A DNA stretch of 64,000 bases from Niveispirillum lacus (GCF_002251795.1 NZ_NOXU01000028.1:124134-188133), one strand, 5' to 3'; numbered from the stretch's first letter, positions 17,143 to 26,567 are shown. The notes: generated by a model not told the origin, from the letters alone. Numbers and translations are program-made.

Positions 17143-19779
17143 TCAGCGTTGGCGGATGGTCAGGCTTGCCAGCACGGCATTGTCATCCATGCGCCAGACC
17201 TTAACGGTGCGCTTCCCGGCCTTGACCCCCTCGAACCGGGCGGTAACCGTATGGCCATTATTCTTGACCGCCTCCATCCACGCCGCCTGCTCCGGCGACG
17301 TCACCTCCCCTGGTGTGGGGATCAGATGCGACACCACGGTCTGGACAGGGCCATCATCAATCGACACCCCGATACGGATACCGGCACCGCCGGTTGTGTC
17401 CAATGTCGGCGACAGGTTCAGGTCCACCTCGGCGACGCCATCCTTGGCCAGCGTCACCGTGTATTCCAGGCGCATGCCATCTGACGGCGCGGTGGCGCTG
17501 CGCCCCTGTGGCAGGGCCAGCACGGCGTCATTGCGCCCCAGATAGGGCACCACCCGCCAGGACAGGCCCTTGGCCCCCACTGCCTTGTCAAAGCTGGAGG
17601 CCGGGCGGGTCATCGCCGCAGGGTCCGTCTTGCCCGCGCTGGTGAACTTGATCTGGGCGGCCAGGCGGTCCGGGGGGATGTCGGCGTAAACCCGGCTGAT
17701 GCTGGGCATGGATTGTTGGGTGGGCGTCTGCCAGATCACATAGCTCATATGGATTTGATTCATCATGCCGGCCCATTTGCCGCCATTGATGCTGTGATAC
17801 TGGTCTGTCAGGTCGGCATCGCGCTTGAAGGTGCGCTCCACCTCATTTGCGAAATAATCGGCGCGCGGGTCGTTGCGCATCATCAACCGCTTGTTCCAGG
17901 CCGCCGCGTAATACATCTCGTACAGGTTGGACAGGGCCAGAACCGGATGTTCGACCAGTTGGAAATAGGCGTCCAACTGATCGGGGCGCAGTCGGGCCTT
18001 GATCCCCTCCATCCTTGCCACCAGCGCCCGCCATTCCGCCACCATCTGCCCGAACGGGCCGCCATCCAGCACCGGCCCGATACCGTCGCCCAGGGGGAAT
18101 GTGTCCTGATCGATCAGTTCCGGCTTGCGACGAGACGCATAGGTCGCATAGGTCTCCATGACCTGCGCAATTTCCGTCCCCAGCGCCTCACCGAACGTCT
18201 GCGCCGCCCATTGCGCTGGCCACGCGGCCAGCGCATCGGCCGTCATCCCCGACGGATTCCAGGCCATGTCCAGGAAGAAATCCAACGGATATTCCATCGG
18301 CTTGATATCACCGACATTGACAATCCAGATGGTCCGCGCGCCGCTTTCATAAGCCAGATCCATTTGCTGCCAGACCTTGGCGATCTGGTTGGTATTCAGC
18401 CATTTATAGTTCCGGGGTGCCCCGACATAATCGAAATGGTAATAAACGCCATAGCCGCCGGCCCGGTCGATCGGGTCCCGCCCTGCCACTGGCAGGCGGC
18501 GGATCTGCCCCCAATTATCATCCGCGAACAGCAGGGTGACATCCTCGGGCACCCGCATGCCATGGTCATAATAATCCTGCACCTCCTTATAAAGGGCCCA
18601 AAGCTGCGGTGTCTGCTGGGGTGGTTTGCCTGTCACGTCGGCGATAATCTGGCGCTGGTCGGCGACAATGGTTTCCAGCAGGCGGGTGGCTGTCTCCTCC
18701 GACATGGGTTCGTCCCCGTCGCCACGCATGCCGACCGTGATCAGGCTTTCATAGCCCTGACCGTCGCCCTTGGACATCATGCGTTCGATGCCGCCGCGCC
18801 AGAAAGCGCGCAGATTGTCGGCATTGGCGGTGTAATCCCACCGACCACCGGTGATCCCCTTGTCCTTGTTGCGGTGCCATTCATGTTGGGCGCGGGTCAT
18901 CGGCTCATGGTGGGAGGTGCCCATGACGATGCCCATTTCATCGGCCAGCACCATGTTGCGCGGATCATCATCATTAAAGGCCTTGGGCGCCCACATGGCG
19001 GGCCACAGGTAATTGCCCTTTAACCGCAGCAGCAGTTCAAACACATGGCCATAGAGCTTGGCATTGATGCCGCCAAACTTGGCCTTGGCCCAGCCGCTGA
19101 AGGCCGGGTCTTCGTCATTGATGAACATGCCGCGGTAACGCACGCCCGGCCGGTCCGCGCGCAGGCCGGCCGTCAGATACAGGTCATCCCGCCGGGTCAC
19201 CGGCACATCCGCCCACCAGACCCAGGGCGACACCCCGATCCGCTCCGAGAGATCATAGGTGCCATAGACCGCTCCGCGCCGGTCCGATCCGACAATGACC
19301 AAGGCACGGGGGATGCCGGGCGCTGGCCGGTCGACCACCACCTGTCGGAAACCTTCCCACTCTCCGGCCAACCCGTCGACATTCAGCTTACCGTCGCGGA
19401 CCAGCCTGTCGATGGTCGGGCTGGCACCCAGCACCCCGATCATGACCACCGGTCCCTTCACATCGGCCAGGGACAGCGGGGCCGCTGCTGCGGTACCGCC
19501 CACACGGCCCAGATCGGCGCGCAGGCTGTTAGCAGCATGCTTGAGAGCCGGGTCAGCGCCGCTATCGACATAGACGGGCACCGCCTGCCCCGCCCGAATC
19601 AAGGCCAGGCTGTCGGGCTTGCCCTTGGCACAGACACTGACCGGCCGATCACAGGCCCACACCGCCGGCACCGCCAGCATGGTCAACAGGGCAACAGCCG
19701 CTACGCGCAGGGTGCTGCGCATCCGGCGACAGACCGCAGGAAGGGGGCCTGGACCGACCAGGCCAGTGTGATGATCCAT
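17143..19779 (-). CDS. Xylan alpha-1,2-glucuronidase, GH115
   Basis: An 878-aa exported enzyme that removes (4-O-methyl)glucuronic acid from xylan side chains. After a signal peptide (hydrophobic AAVALLTMLAVPAVWA) comes the N-terminal domain, then the GH115 barrel: YRGMFINDEDPAFSGWA, GNYLWPAMWAP, GTSHHEPMTRAQHEW, LLFADDNWGQIRRLP. A C-terminal beta-sandwich carries the final VWRMDDNAVLASLTIRQR. The start at 19779 has GAGGA 12 nt upstream; 19722 or 19821 are alternatives. On the minus strand a TTGACA and AATGTT pair with 17-nt spacing precede it. Released glucuronate would enter UxaC, encoded upstream. Confidence 0.9.
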   Translation of the reverse strand: MDHHTGLVGPGPLPAVCRRMRSTLRVAAVALLTMLAVPAVWACDRPVSVCAKGKPDSLALIRAGQAVPVYVDSGADPALKHAANSLRADLGRVGGTAAAAPLSLADVKGPVVMIGVLGASPTIDRLVRDGKLNVDGLAGEWEGFRQVVVDRPAPGIPRALVIVGSDRRGAVYGTYDLSERIGVSPWVWWADVPVTRRDDLYLTAGLRADRPGVRYRGMFINDEDPAFSGWAKAKFGGINAKLYGHVFELLLRLKGNYLWPAMWAPKAFNDDDPRNMVLADEMGIVMGTSHHEPMTRAQHEWHRNKDKGITGGRWDYTANADNLRAFWRGGIERMMSKGDGQGYESLITVGMRGDGDEPMSEETATRLLETIVADQRQIIADVTGKPPQQTPQLWALYKEVQDYYDHGMRVPEDVTLLFADDNWGQIRRLPVAGRDPIDRAGGYGVYYHFDYVGAPRNYKWLNTNQIAKVWQQMDLAYESGARTIWIVNVGDIKPMEYPLDFFLDMAWNPSGMTADALAAWPAQWAAQTFGEALGTEIAQVMETYATYASRRKPELIDQDTFPLGDGIGPVLDGGPFGQMVAEWRALVARMEGIKARLRPDQLDAYFQLVEHPVLALSNLYEMYYAAAWNKRLMMRNDPRADYFANEVERTFKRDADLTDQYHSINGGKWAGMMNQIHMSYVIWQTPTQQSMPSISRVYADIPPDRLAAQIKFTSAGKTDPAAMTRPASSFDKAVGAKGLSWRVVPYLGRNDAVLALPQGRSATAPSDGMRLEYTVTLAKDGVAEVDLNLSPTLDTTGGAGIRIGVSIDDGPVQTVVSHLIPTPGEVTSPEQAAWMEAVKNNGHTVTARFEGVKAGKRTVKVWRMDDNAVLASLTIRQR

Positions 19780-19860
19780 CTGCAAGACGTTTCCTCGTTC
19801 GTTGGTGCCGATGTTGTTCATCGGTCACGGGCCATCGGCCGGATCACACCAAAGAAGCGA

Positions 19861-19874
19861 TGGGAGCGCTAACA
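19861..19874. promoter_or_regulatory. xyl-box-like operator upstream of GH115
   Basis: TGGGAGCGCTAACA differs by one base from the xyl-box TGGTAGCGCTAACA described for the LacI-type regulator XylR in Xanthomonas. It sits about 85 bp before the chosen GH115 start and overlaps the predicted -10 element, consistent with repression in the absence of xylan products. Confidence 0.6.
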
Positions 19875-19958
19875 TTCGGCCATGACACCGCCCTGTCAAC
19901 TGGTATGGTAGTATGCTTGCCGCCTGGCGACAAGGTTCAATAACCCCGAAACCGCATG

Positions 19959-19990
19959 AAAAAAACCCCCGCCCATGGGGTGGGCGGGGG
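19959..19990 (-). terminator. Intrinsic terminator after kduD
   Basis: A 10-bp stem (CCCCCGCCCA / TGGGCGGGGG, loop TGGGG), followed on the minus strand by a run of seven or more T residues. It ends the minus-strand uxaC/kduI/kduD transcripts and separates them from the GH115 gene. Confidence 0.85.
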
Positions 19991-20149
19991 TGTGCAAGGT
20001 GCAGCGGTGGGACCACTGCTGGGAGTTAAAGCGTGATCGGTTGAAACCGGGTCTGCGATCATCTGCGTGATCCTCGGCGGCGCCCAGGGGCGTGGACACC
20101 GAACCCGATGGCCCGGTGATCGAACGGGATCACCGGACCTCTGAGAGGC

Positions 20150-20908
20150 TTACCGTGCCAGCCAGCCGCCATCCACGGGCAGGGTAATCCCATGGACATA
20201 GTCAGCCGCTGCCGACGCCAGGAACACCGCGGCCCCGCCCAGATCCGACGGCGATCCCCACCGCGCGGCCGGGATACGGGCCAGAATATCGCGGTTACGG
20301 TTTTCGTCGGCGCGCAGCGCCTCAGTATTGTTGGTGGCGAAATAGCCGGGTGCGATGGCATTCACATTAATGCCCTTGGCCGCCCATTCATTGGCCAGCA
20401 GCTTGGTGACGCCGGCAATGCCGCTTTTCGACGCGGTGTAGGACACAACGCGGATGCCACCTTGGAAGGACAGCATACTGGCGATATTGATGATCTTGCC
20501 ACCGCCCCCTTGGGCGATGAATGTCTTGGCAACCGCCTGGGCCAGGAAAAACGGCGTCTTCAGGTTGACGTCCAGAACATCGTCCCAGTCTGTCTCCGAG
20601 AACTCCAAAGCATCCGCACGCCGGATGGTGCCGGCATTATTGACCAGAATATCGAGACGGCCAAAGGCAGCGGCAGCCTGCTCCACAATCGCCGCCACCG
20701 GCGCCCCGGTGCCCAGATCGGCGGACACAAAGGCGAATTTCGCACCCGTGGCCTCCACGGCGGCCTGGGTGTCGGTGGGTGTGGACCGTCCGACCGCCAC
20801 AATATGGGCGCCCGCCCGGGCCAGCGCCACCGCGATGCCCTGCCCGATGCCGGTATTGGCACCGGTTACCAACGCCACCTTGCCGGTAAGGTCGAAGGGA
20901 TTGCTCAT
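20150..20908 (-). CDS. kduD: 2-dehydro-3-deoxy-D-gluconate 5-dehydrogenase (SDR)
   Basis: A 252-aa classical short-chain dehydrogenase (KduD is about 253 aa) that reduces 2,5-diketo-3-deoxygluconate to KDG with NAD(P)H. It has TGANTGIGQG for cofactor binding, NNAG, the catalytic Ser in INIASMLSFQGG and YTASKSG with Tyr and Lys. The ending LPVDGGWLAR is typical of the family. The ATG at 20908 is preceded by AGAGGAAAA. It follows kduI by 111 bp on the same strand, which strongly supports the KduD assignment over other SDRs. Confidence 0.88.
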   Translation of the reverse strand: MSNPFDLTGKVALVTGANTGIGQGIAVALARAGAHIVAVGRSTPTDTQAAVEATGAKFAFVSADLGTGAPVAAIVEQAAAAFGRLDILVNNAGTIRRADALEFSETDWDDVLDVNLKTPFFLAQAVAKTFIAQGGGGKIINIASMLSFQGGIRVVSYTASKSGIAGVTKLLANEWAAKGINVNAIAPGYFATNNTEALRADENRNRDILARIPAARWGSPSDLGGAAVFLASAAADYVHGITLPVDGGWLAR

Positions 20909-21019
20909 GCTGGGTTTTCCTCTTGGCCGTTCGCCATTGTCTGGGATCAAGATGCTTAGCGTGTCCTGGCCGTCATCCCGGCTGGTGCCAAGGATGACGG
21001 GATCAGATGACACCAGACC

Positions 21020-21865
21020 TTAACGTAGCTGGCAGATATCAATGACCTTCATGTCGGTGTAATCGAGATTCTCGCCGCCCATTGCCCAGATAAAGGAATA
21101 ATTGGCGGTGCCGCTGCCCATATGGATGGACCAGGGCGGGGACATGACGGCCTCGCCATCGGCCACGACGATGTGACGGGCCGCTTCCGGCTCACCCATG
21201 AAGTGGAAGACGCGGTTGTCACCAGGAATATCGCAGTAAAGATAGACTTCAGAGCGGCGGTCATGCAGGTGCGGAGGCATGGTGTTCCACACCGATCCGG
21301 GCTTCAGCATGGTCAGGCCCAGCAGCAACTGCGCCGACTGACAGGTGGCGGGTACGATATACTGATAGATCGTGCGCTCATTGCTGGTTTCCAGCGCACC
21401 GCGCTCCAGGGCCACCGCATCAGTCAGGCCGATCTTCTTGTTAGGGAAGCTGGCATGGGCCGGGGTGGAGACCAGATAGAACTTGGCCGGGCTCGCAGCA
21501 TCGACCGATGCAAAGGAGACATCCTTTGCCCCCATGCCAACATAAAGCCCATCCTTATTGCCCAGCGCATAGACCGTGCCGTCCACCGTCACAGAGCCTG
21601 CACCGCCAATATTGACAATGCCCAGCTCACGGCGCTCCAGAAACGGATGACCCGCGGCGGATGCCGGCTCGGTCTGGTGCGGCAGCACCACAATACCGGC
21701 CACCGGCGTGGCGCCACCCACCACAAACCGCTCATTATGGCTGTAATTCAACACCACCTGATCGGCCACAAACAGACCGGTCATCAGATAACGATCCCGC
21801 AGGTCATCATTGCTGGCACCCTGCATCATGGCAGGGTGAGTGGCATGGTAGGTCTTCGCAAACAT
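21020..21865 (-). CDS. kduI: 5-dehydro-4-deoxy-D-glucuronate isomerase
   Basis: A 281-aa cupin isomerase that turns 5-keto-4-deoxyuronate (from unsaturated uronates) into 2,5-diketo-3-deoxygluconate. The zinc site is visible as [15 protein letters not shown] (His, His, Glu) with a further His in WSIHMGSG. Start [11 protein letters not shown] is usual, with GGGAG upstream. It provides the substrate of KduD next door. Together they suggest use of pectin, alginate or glucuronate-derived sugars alongside xylan glucuronate. Confidence 0.93.
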   Translation of the reverse strand: MFAKTYHATHPAMMQGASNDDLRDRYLMTGLFVADQVVLNYSHNERFVVGGATPVAGIVVLPHQTEPASAAGHPFLERRELGIVNIGGAGSVTVDGTVYALGNKDGLYVGMGAKDVSFASVDAASPAKFYLVSTPAHASFPNKKIGLTDAVALERGALETSNERTIYQYIVPATCQSAQLLLGLTMLKPGSVWNTMPPHLHDRRSEVYLYCDIPGDNRVFHFMGEPEAARHIVVADGEAVMSPPWSIHMGSGTANYSFIWAMGGENLDYTDMKVIDICQLR

Positions 21866-21931
21866 ATTGTTACTCCCGGCTTTTTTGGTATCCGGCCCTG
21901 GGGCCGATGGTCATGGCGTCAACAGCGCTGA

Positions 21932-23347
21932 TCAGAGTTTATAGGCTTTTTTCGGCAAGTTGTATGACAAATCAACAATCACCTCGGCCGCCTCGTCCTC
22001 ATCCAGCCGGTGTTCTGCCACCATGCGGGCCAGGAAGGCGCTGTCCACGCGGCGCGCCACGTCATGGCGGGCCGGAATGGACAGGAAGGCGCGGGTATCG
22101 TCATTGAACCCGACTGTGTTGTAGAAACCGGCAGTTTCCGTAACCTGCTCGCGGAAACGCATCATGCCTTCCGGGCTGTCATGGAACCACCAGGCAGGCC
22201 CCAGTTTCAGTGTGGGATAATGCCCGGCCAGCGGCGCCAGTTCGCGGGCATAGGTTGTTTCGTCCAGGGTGAACAGGATGATCGACAGGCGCTTGTCATT
22301 GCCATACCGGTCCAGCAAAGGCTTCAGTGCCCGGATGAAATCGGTGCGCGACGGCACATCAGCACCCTTATCGCGGCCAAAGCGGGCGAAAACCTGACCA
22401 TTATGGTTGCGGAAGGCACCGGGATGGATCTGCATGACCAGACCATCCTCAATGCTCATGCCCGCCATTTCGGTCAGCATCTGCCCCCGGAATGTCTCGG
22501 CGTCGGCTGCGGTGAAGTCACCTTTCAGCACCCGGTGGAACAGCTTCTCCGCATCGGCGGGCGACAGGTCGGCGGTATTGGCGGTGATATGGCCATGATC
22601 GCTGCTGGTCGTGCCAACTTTCATAAAATCCTGTCGGCGCTTGCGGTGTGCGTTTAAATAACCTTGCCAGCTATAGACATCTTCGCCCGTCGCTTCCGCA
22701 AAGGCACGCATGGCGGTGGGGAACTGTTCATGTTCGGGATCAATCACCGCATCGGGACGATAGGCGGAAATGACCCGCCCCCCCTTCCAGCCACTGTTCA
22801 GCACCTTATGATGATGATCCAGCGTATCGGTCGGCCCCTCGGTCGTCGCGATCAACTCGATATTGAACCGCTCAAAAAGGGCGCGCGGGCGGAATGCCTC
22901 GGTCTGCAACGCCGCATCAATCGTGTCGTAGTAATGGTCAGCGGTGTCAGCCGACAGGGCGACATCAAGACCAAACACCTTGCTGAACACAAAATTCATC
23001 CACAGCCAGCTTGGCGTGGCACGGAACAGGTGAAAATTCGACGCAAACAGATGCCAAGCCGCACGTGGATCCGCCTTGGACGGGCCGGAACGGTCGCCGA
23101 CACCGACATCCTCCATGGCGATGCCCTGGCTATAGAGCATGCGATAGACATAATGATCCGGCGACAGCAGCAATTGCGTCGGGTTGCCGAAATTCTGGTT
23201 ATCGGCAAACCAGGACGGGTCCGTATGCCCGTGCGGGCTGATGATCGGGAGGCCCTGGACCAACTGATACAGCCGCCGCGCAATGGCGCGGGTACCGGGT
23301 TCGGCGGGGAACAGACGGTCATCGTGCAGGGCCAGGGGCTTGGACAT
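21932..23347 (-). CDS. uxaC: Glucuronate/galacturonate isomerase
   Basis: A 471-aa amidohydrolase-fold isomerase converting D-glucuronate to D-fructuronate (or galacturonate to tagaturonate). ISPHGHTDPSWF near residue 40 carries the metal-binding HxH; RDDTRAFLSIPARHDVARR-like text closes the barrel. Length matches UxaC (about 470). The ATG at 23347 gives the family N-terminus MSKPLALHDDRLFP and has AAGG 8 nt upstream. It is first in a uxaC-kduI-kduD run and receives glucuronate freed by the GH115 enzyme. Fructuronate reductase and mannonate dehydratase are not in the window. Confidence 0.93.
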   Translation of the reverse strand: MSKPLALHDDRLFPAEPGTRAIARRLYQLVQGLPIISPHGHTDPSWFADNQNFGNPTQLLLSPDHYVYRMLYSQGIAMEDVGVGDRSGPSKADPRAAWHLFASNFHLFRATPSWLWMNFVFSKVFGLDVALSADTADHYYDTIDAALQTEAFRPRALFERFNIELIATTEGPTDTLDHHHKVLNSGWKGGRVISAYRPDAVIDPEHEQFPTAMRAFAEATGEDVYSWQGYLNAHRKRRQDFMKVGTTSSDHGHITANTADLSPADAEKLFHRVLKGDFTAADAETFRGQMLTEMAGMSIEDGLVMQIHPGAFRNHNGQVFARFGRDKGADVPSRTDFIRALKPLLDRYGNDKRLSIILFTLDETTYARELAPLAGHYPTLKLGPAWWFHDSPEGMMRFREQVTETAGFYNTVGFNDDTRAFLSIPARHDVARRVDSAFLARMVAEHRLDEDEAAEVIVDLSYNLPKKAYKL

Positions 23348-23397
23348 CGACAATACCTTGCGGGCGCAAAACGAAACGGGTGACAGCACTTTCACTA

Positions 23398-23411
23398 GGT
23401 AACCGGTGTCA
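23398..23411. promoter_or_regulatory. Possible LacI-type operator upstream of uxaC
   Basis: GGTAACCGGTGTCA is centred on ACCGGT, an imperfect palindrome of the kind bound by LacI/GntR-type sugar-acid regulators. It lies 51 bp before the uxaC start. Weak evidence on its own. Confidence 0.3.
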
Positions 23412-23607
23412 TGCCAGAAGACAATAGGATTGTTGCGACAGGCGGTGGTTTTTTCACCCCCCTGCCGCAAACCCGCCGCCGAACCCGTATCAACCCCAAC
23501 GGGGCGTGCTTCCTGTCATCAGAACGCTGGCAACGGCGCCGGGCGTCTTGCCCCGGCCCGGCTATGGCTGATGGGCAGGGTGGTCATGTGACCCTGTTCA
23601 GCCCCAT

Positions 23608-23925
23608 TCAATGGGCGAGCTTTAGCGTCGCCACGCCCGCGATGATCAACCCAACGCCAATAAAGCGCATCAACGACGCGGGATCACCATAAACATACAC
23701 CCCAACAAGAAAAGTGCCGGCGGCACCGATCCCGGTCCAGATCGCATAGGCTGTGCCAATCGGAATGGTTTTCTGGGCTAACCAGAGCAGCACACCGCTG
23801 ATCCCCATGAAGGTAACCGCAACCAGGATGCCACTGATCCGCGTCGACGGATTCTGGGCCATTTTAAGGCCGACAGGCCAACCGATTTCAAACAGCCCGG
23901 CAAGGAAGAGATAAAGCCAACTCAT
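23608..23925 (-). CDS. sugE: SMR transporter, Gdx/SugE subtype (guanidinium exporter)
   Basis: A 105-aa four-helix small multidrug resistance protein. The glutamate of TM1 is in LAGLFEIGWPVGLK; the TM3 segment GTAYAIWTGIGAAGTFLVG and the C-terminal GVGLIIAGVATLKLAH match the SugE/Gdx branch, whose known substrate is guanidinium, rather than the EmrE/QacE branch. A dual-topology dimer is expected. AAGGAGAT upstream sets the start. It is a lone gene; a structured leader may precede it. Confidence 0.85.
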   Translation of the reverse strand: MSWLYLFLAGLFEIGWPVGLKMAQNPSTRISGILVAVTFMGISGVLLWLAQKTIPIGTAYAIWTGIGAAGTFLVGVYVYGDPASLMRFIGVGLIIAGVATLKLAH

Positions 23926-23972
23926 GCCATGATCTCCTTAGATCGCGGGATTAACCCATATTCACTTTGGTT

Positions 23973-24032
23973 CGGTCCGCAGTTGTTCCTCACAACCCGA
24001 CCCTCCCAGGTTCAGGGGCCAGACCCGGACCG
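23973..24032 (-). promoter_or_regulatory. Possible structured leader of the sugE gene
   Basis: CGGTCCG (23973-23979) can pair with CGGACCG (24026-24032), enclosing a GTTGT/ACAAC hairpin at 23982-23996. The element lies 48-107 nt upstream of sugE on its transcribed strand. Gdx genes are often controlled by guanidine riboswitches, but the signature loops of the three classes I know were not recognised here. Confidence 0.3.
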
Positions 24033-24102
24033 CACCTGCCTGCGTAATGACCTTCATACCAGAGGGATGTTGGGCGAAGACAGCACCATGAATCTTGGTT
24101 TT

Positions 24103-24126
24103 TCATCCTATTGTGATATAGGATGA
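24103..24126. promoter_or_regulatory. 9-bp inverted repeat upstream of the HTH gene
   Basis: Perfect arms TCATCCTAT and ATAGGATGA surround a 6-nt loop. The repeat ends 24 bp before the start codon of the HTH protein, so it could be its own operator or an mRNA hairpin near the ribosome site. Confidence 0.4.
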
Positions 24127-24150
24127 TGAACCTATTTGATGGAGCATCCC

Positions 24151-25077
24151 ATGACCCCCAACCTCGCCGGATTGACCTTAAAACAGCGGCAGGCCGCCCT
24201 CAATGCCGCCATGCTTGACCCCGATCTCGATCATCCCCCCTCAACCAGCAACAACACCTTTCACGACGCAACGGCCAGCCCGCGCCTGATGGAAGGATAT
24301 AATTCCCGTGCGGCAGATGAGATCACTTGGGCCAAGATCGCCTTTCATCTGGCTGCCGGCGTGCCCATCATCAAAATCGCCGAACATTATAAGCTGTCCC
24401 GCACCACCATCTGGCGTGCGATCAGCCAATCACCCAACCTGCGGCGACGCATCGCCGAGGAACGCGCTCTGATGCGGCGGGAAGCGGACAGCCGCTTTGT
24501 GGCCATGCGGGAACTGGTGGTGGATACGCTCTACCGTGCGGTCGCCGACGGCAACATGCGCGCCACGATCTGGGCCGCCGAACGGTTGGGCATCGGTGAC
24601 AGCCTGCTGCAACGGGCAGAAAAACCGCCGCGGGCCGGTAACGCCCATCTGCCCGATATCCAGCGGCCGCCAGCAGCGCGGCACACGACCCCGCCGCCCG
24701 AAACCACCTCTGCGCTGTCCCCGGCAACCGTCCCGGACCCCGACGCGACATGCGCGACGGACCCTGTCGCCCCGCCGCCTGATCCCGTTCCCGCAGCGGC
24801 CCCGGCTTCCAGCCCGCCCACGCGCAGCAGGCCGTCTACCGCCACGCAACGACAAACGGCTCGCACCATCACCCGCCCGGTGCCTCGCCATCCACAACGC
24901 TCGCGGTTGACAGCCCTCCCCCGCCGGGCCCGGCCATCCGTGCGGGTGCTGGCCTGGCTGCTGCATAATGCTCAACCGACCGCCGATGGTGCCGATGGTG
25001 TGCCTGGACTGGCCATGGCCCGCTTGGTCGCCCAGGCCCGCTGGCTGGCATTGACCGGCAAACACAAGGTTCAATGA
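24151..25077 (+). CDS. Helix-turn-helix protein with proline-rich linker, unknown function
   Basis: A 308-aa protein. The N-terminal half has a helix-turn-helix around residues 70-95 (LAAGVPIIKIAEHYKLSRTTIWRAI) and a helical region to about 160 that recalls small terminase or transposase-type DNA-binding domains. Residues about 165-265 are rich in proline, alanine, threonine and arginine and look disordered; a short helical tail follows. The ATG at 24151 has GGAG 6 nt upstream. No phage or transposon genes surround it. A regulator or DNA-binding adaptor is plausible; the function is unknown. Confidence 0.6.
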   Translation: MTPNLAGLTLKQRQAALNAAMLDPDLDHPPSTSNNTFHDATASPRLMEGYNSRAADEITWAKIAFHLAAGVPIIKIAEHYKLSRTTIWRAISQSPNLRRRIAEERALMRREADSRFVAMRELVVDTLYRAVADGNMRATIWAAERLGIGDSLLQRAEKPPRAGNAHLPDIQRPPAARHTTPPPETTSALSPATVPDPDATCATDPVAPPPDPVPAAAPASSPPTRSRPSTATQRQTARTITRPVPRHPQRSRLTALPRRARPSVRVLAWLLHNAQPTADGADGVPGLAMARLVAQARWLALTGKHKVQ

Positions 25078-25293
25078 CGCGCACCGGCACCGTTTCTCGT
25101 TCCACACTGTTTCACAGGGTTAACGCCATCCTGCCCACCCGATCCCGATGCACCGCCATCGACGGCCGCCGCTGCGGCCCACCTGTTCCCCATTCTGCGC
25201 CACGGTCAGGATGCTATGCCCGACCGCATGCAGACTGCTGGCCCGATCCGTCCTGAATGTTCATCCAGGGGGAAAGGCAGGGTCCGGGATGTC

Positions 25294-26328
25294 CTACAGG
25301 CCGGCCAGGGCGATGAAGCCCAGGGTAAACACCGCCAACAGCACCGTCTGCCCGACCAGGGCCGCCACGGGACGCGGCCCCAGGGCCGCCATGTCGCGCA
25401 AGCTGGTTTTCATACCCAGGGCCGCCACTGCGATAACCAGACAGGCACGGGACAGGTCTCCCATCGCCGCCAATACTGGCGCCGGCAACAGACCGGCACT
25501 GTTGACCGCCACCAGAACCATGAAGCCCAGCAGGAAGACCGGGATGGATGGCAGGCTGGTGTTGTGGGCATTACCGGCATGCCGATCGCGAAAAATCCAG
25601 GCCACGGCCATGACCACCGGCACCAGACAGGCCACCCGCATCAGCTTGACAATGGCCGCGACCTCGGCCGCATGGTCGGAAATCAGATATCCGGCCCCGA
25701 CCACCTGGGCCACATCATGAATGCTGGCACCAAAGAACAGGCCCGCCTGCGCCTCCGTCAGGCCCAGCAGCCGCGCCAGCAGCGGATAGGCCAGCATGGC
25801 GACGGTCGACAGGGCGGTAACCCCGATCACCACGAGCAAGGTCGGCTTTTCTGCCTGATGGCGGGCCGGCAGGGCCGCCGAAATGGCCAGGGCGGCGGAC
25901 GCGCCGCAAATGGCGACCGACCCTGCCGACAGCAGGGCATGGGCAGGCTGCAAGCGCAGCCATCGGCCGATGAGATATCCACCGGTCAGGGTGAACAGCA
26001 GCCCGGAAAGGGCCAACAACACCGCCCCCCAGCCCAGGCCCAACATATCGGCCAGCGTGACCTTGGCCCCCAGCATCGCCACACCCAGGCGCAGGATCGG
26101 TTTTGTCGCCAGACTGATGCCGGGGGTGCAGCGGGGATCGGCAGCAAGAAAATTCAGCCCCATGCCAAAGAACAGGGCGTACAGCATGACCGGTCCACCC
26201 TGCCAAGCCGCCATCTGGACCGCCGCCAACGCCACAATGCCAGCCAGAATCAAACCCGGCAGACCATCGCGCCCGCGCTGGACCAGCGGATATCGCGCTG
26301 TCTGACTGGTCCAGGGGGCAAACGTCAT
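25294..26328 (-). CDS. YeiH/UPF0324 family membrane transporter
   Basis: A 344-aa inner-membrane protein with about ten hydrophobic helices. Family marks include LALFFGMGLNFL-like text near residue 55, RLGVAMLGAKVTLADM, SVAICGASAALAISA, and FGASIHDVAQVVGAGY. Homologues are annotated as putative sulfate exporters, on slight evidence. The start overlaps the stop of the upstream DUF6356 gene (ATGA), so both are in one operon, divergent from an Lrp regulator. The gap to the convergent HTH gene (25078-25293) shows nothing notable. Confidence 0.85.
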   Translation of the reverse strand: MTFAPWTSQTARYPLVQRGRDGLPGLILAGIVALAAVQMAAWQGGPVMLYALFFGMGLNFLAADPRCTPGISLATKPILRLGVAMLGAKVTLADMLGLGWGAVLLALSGLLFTLTGGYLIGRWLRLQPAHALLSAGSVAICGASAALAISAALPARHQAEKPTLLVVIGVTALSTVAMLAYPLLARLLGLTEAQAGLFFGASIHDVAQVVGAGYLISDHAAEVAAIVKLMRVACLVPVVMAVAWIFRDRHAGNAHNTSLPSIPVFLLGFMVLVAVNSAGLLPAPVLAAMGDLSRACLVIAVAALGMKTSLRDMAALGPRPVAALVGQTVLLAVFTLGFIALAGL

Positions 26329-26567
26329 CGGGCCAGCGTCCCAGACGCCATGACAGGACGCCGATCACGGTGGGTCACCATCCGCTCATGCAGCCGGCGG
26401 ATCGTGTTGCTGCCCGTCTTCACGAACAGGAAAGGAAACAAACCATGAAGGATGCAGGCCATCGCCGCGAACAGCATCGTGAAGCCGAAGGAAAAAGCCT
26501 GGCCCATATGGGCCCAATAGCCTTCCCCAACAGAGGCCGGATGTTCGGTGAACAGGCGGGTCAGCAT
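26325..26567 (-). CDS. DUF6356 family small membrane protein
   Basis: An 80-aa protein. The pattern MLTRLFTEHPASVGEGYWAH, one hydrophobic region (about residues 25-50), and a positively charged segment TGSNTIRRLHERM matches the DUF6356 family as I remember it. Function unknown. It is translationally coupled to the YeiH gene, which suggests a joint role. GGAAAAA upstream acts as a modest ribosome site. Confidence 0.65.
   Translation of the reverse strand: MLTRLFTEHPASVGEGYWAHMGQAFSFGFTMLFAAMACILHGLFPFLFVKTGSNTIRRLHERMVTHRDRRPVMASGTLAR

Noticed and set aside
24151-25077. Prophage terminase small subunit
   Set aside because: Only the N-terminal HTH recalls terminases; no large terminase, portal or other phage genes are nearby.
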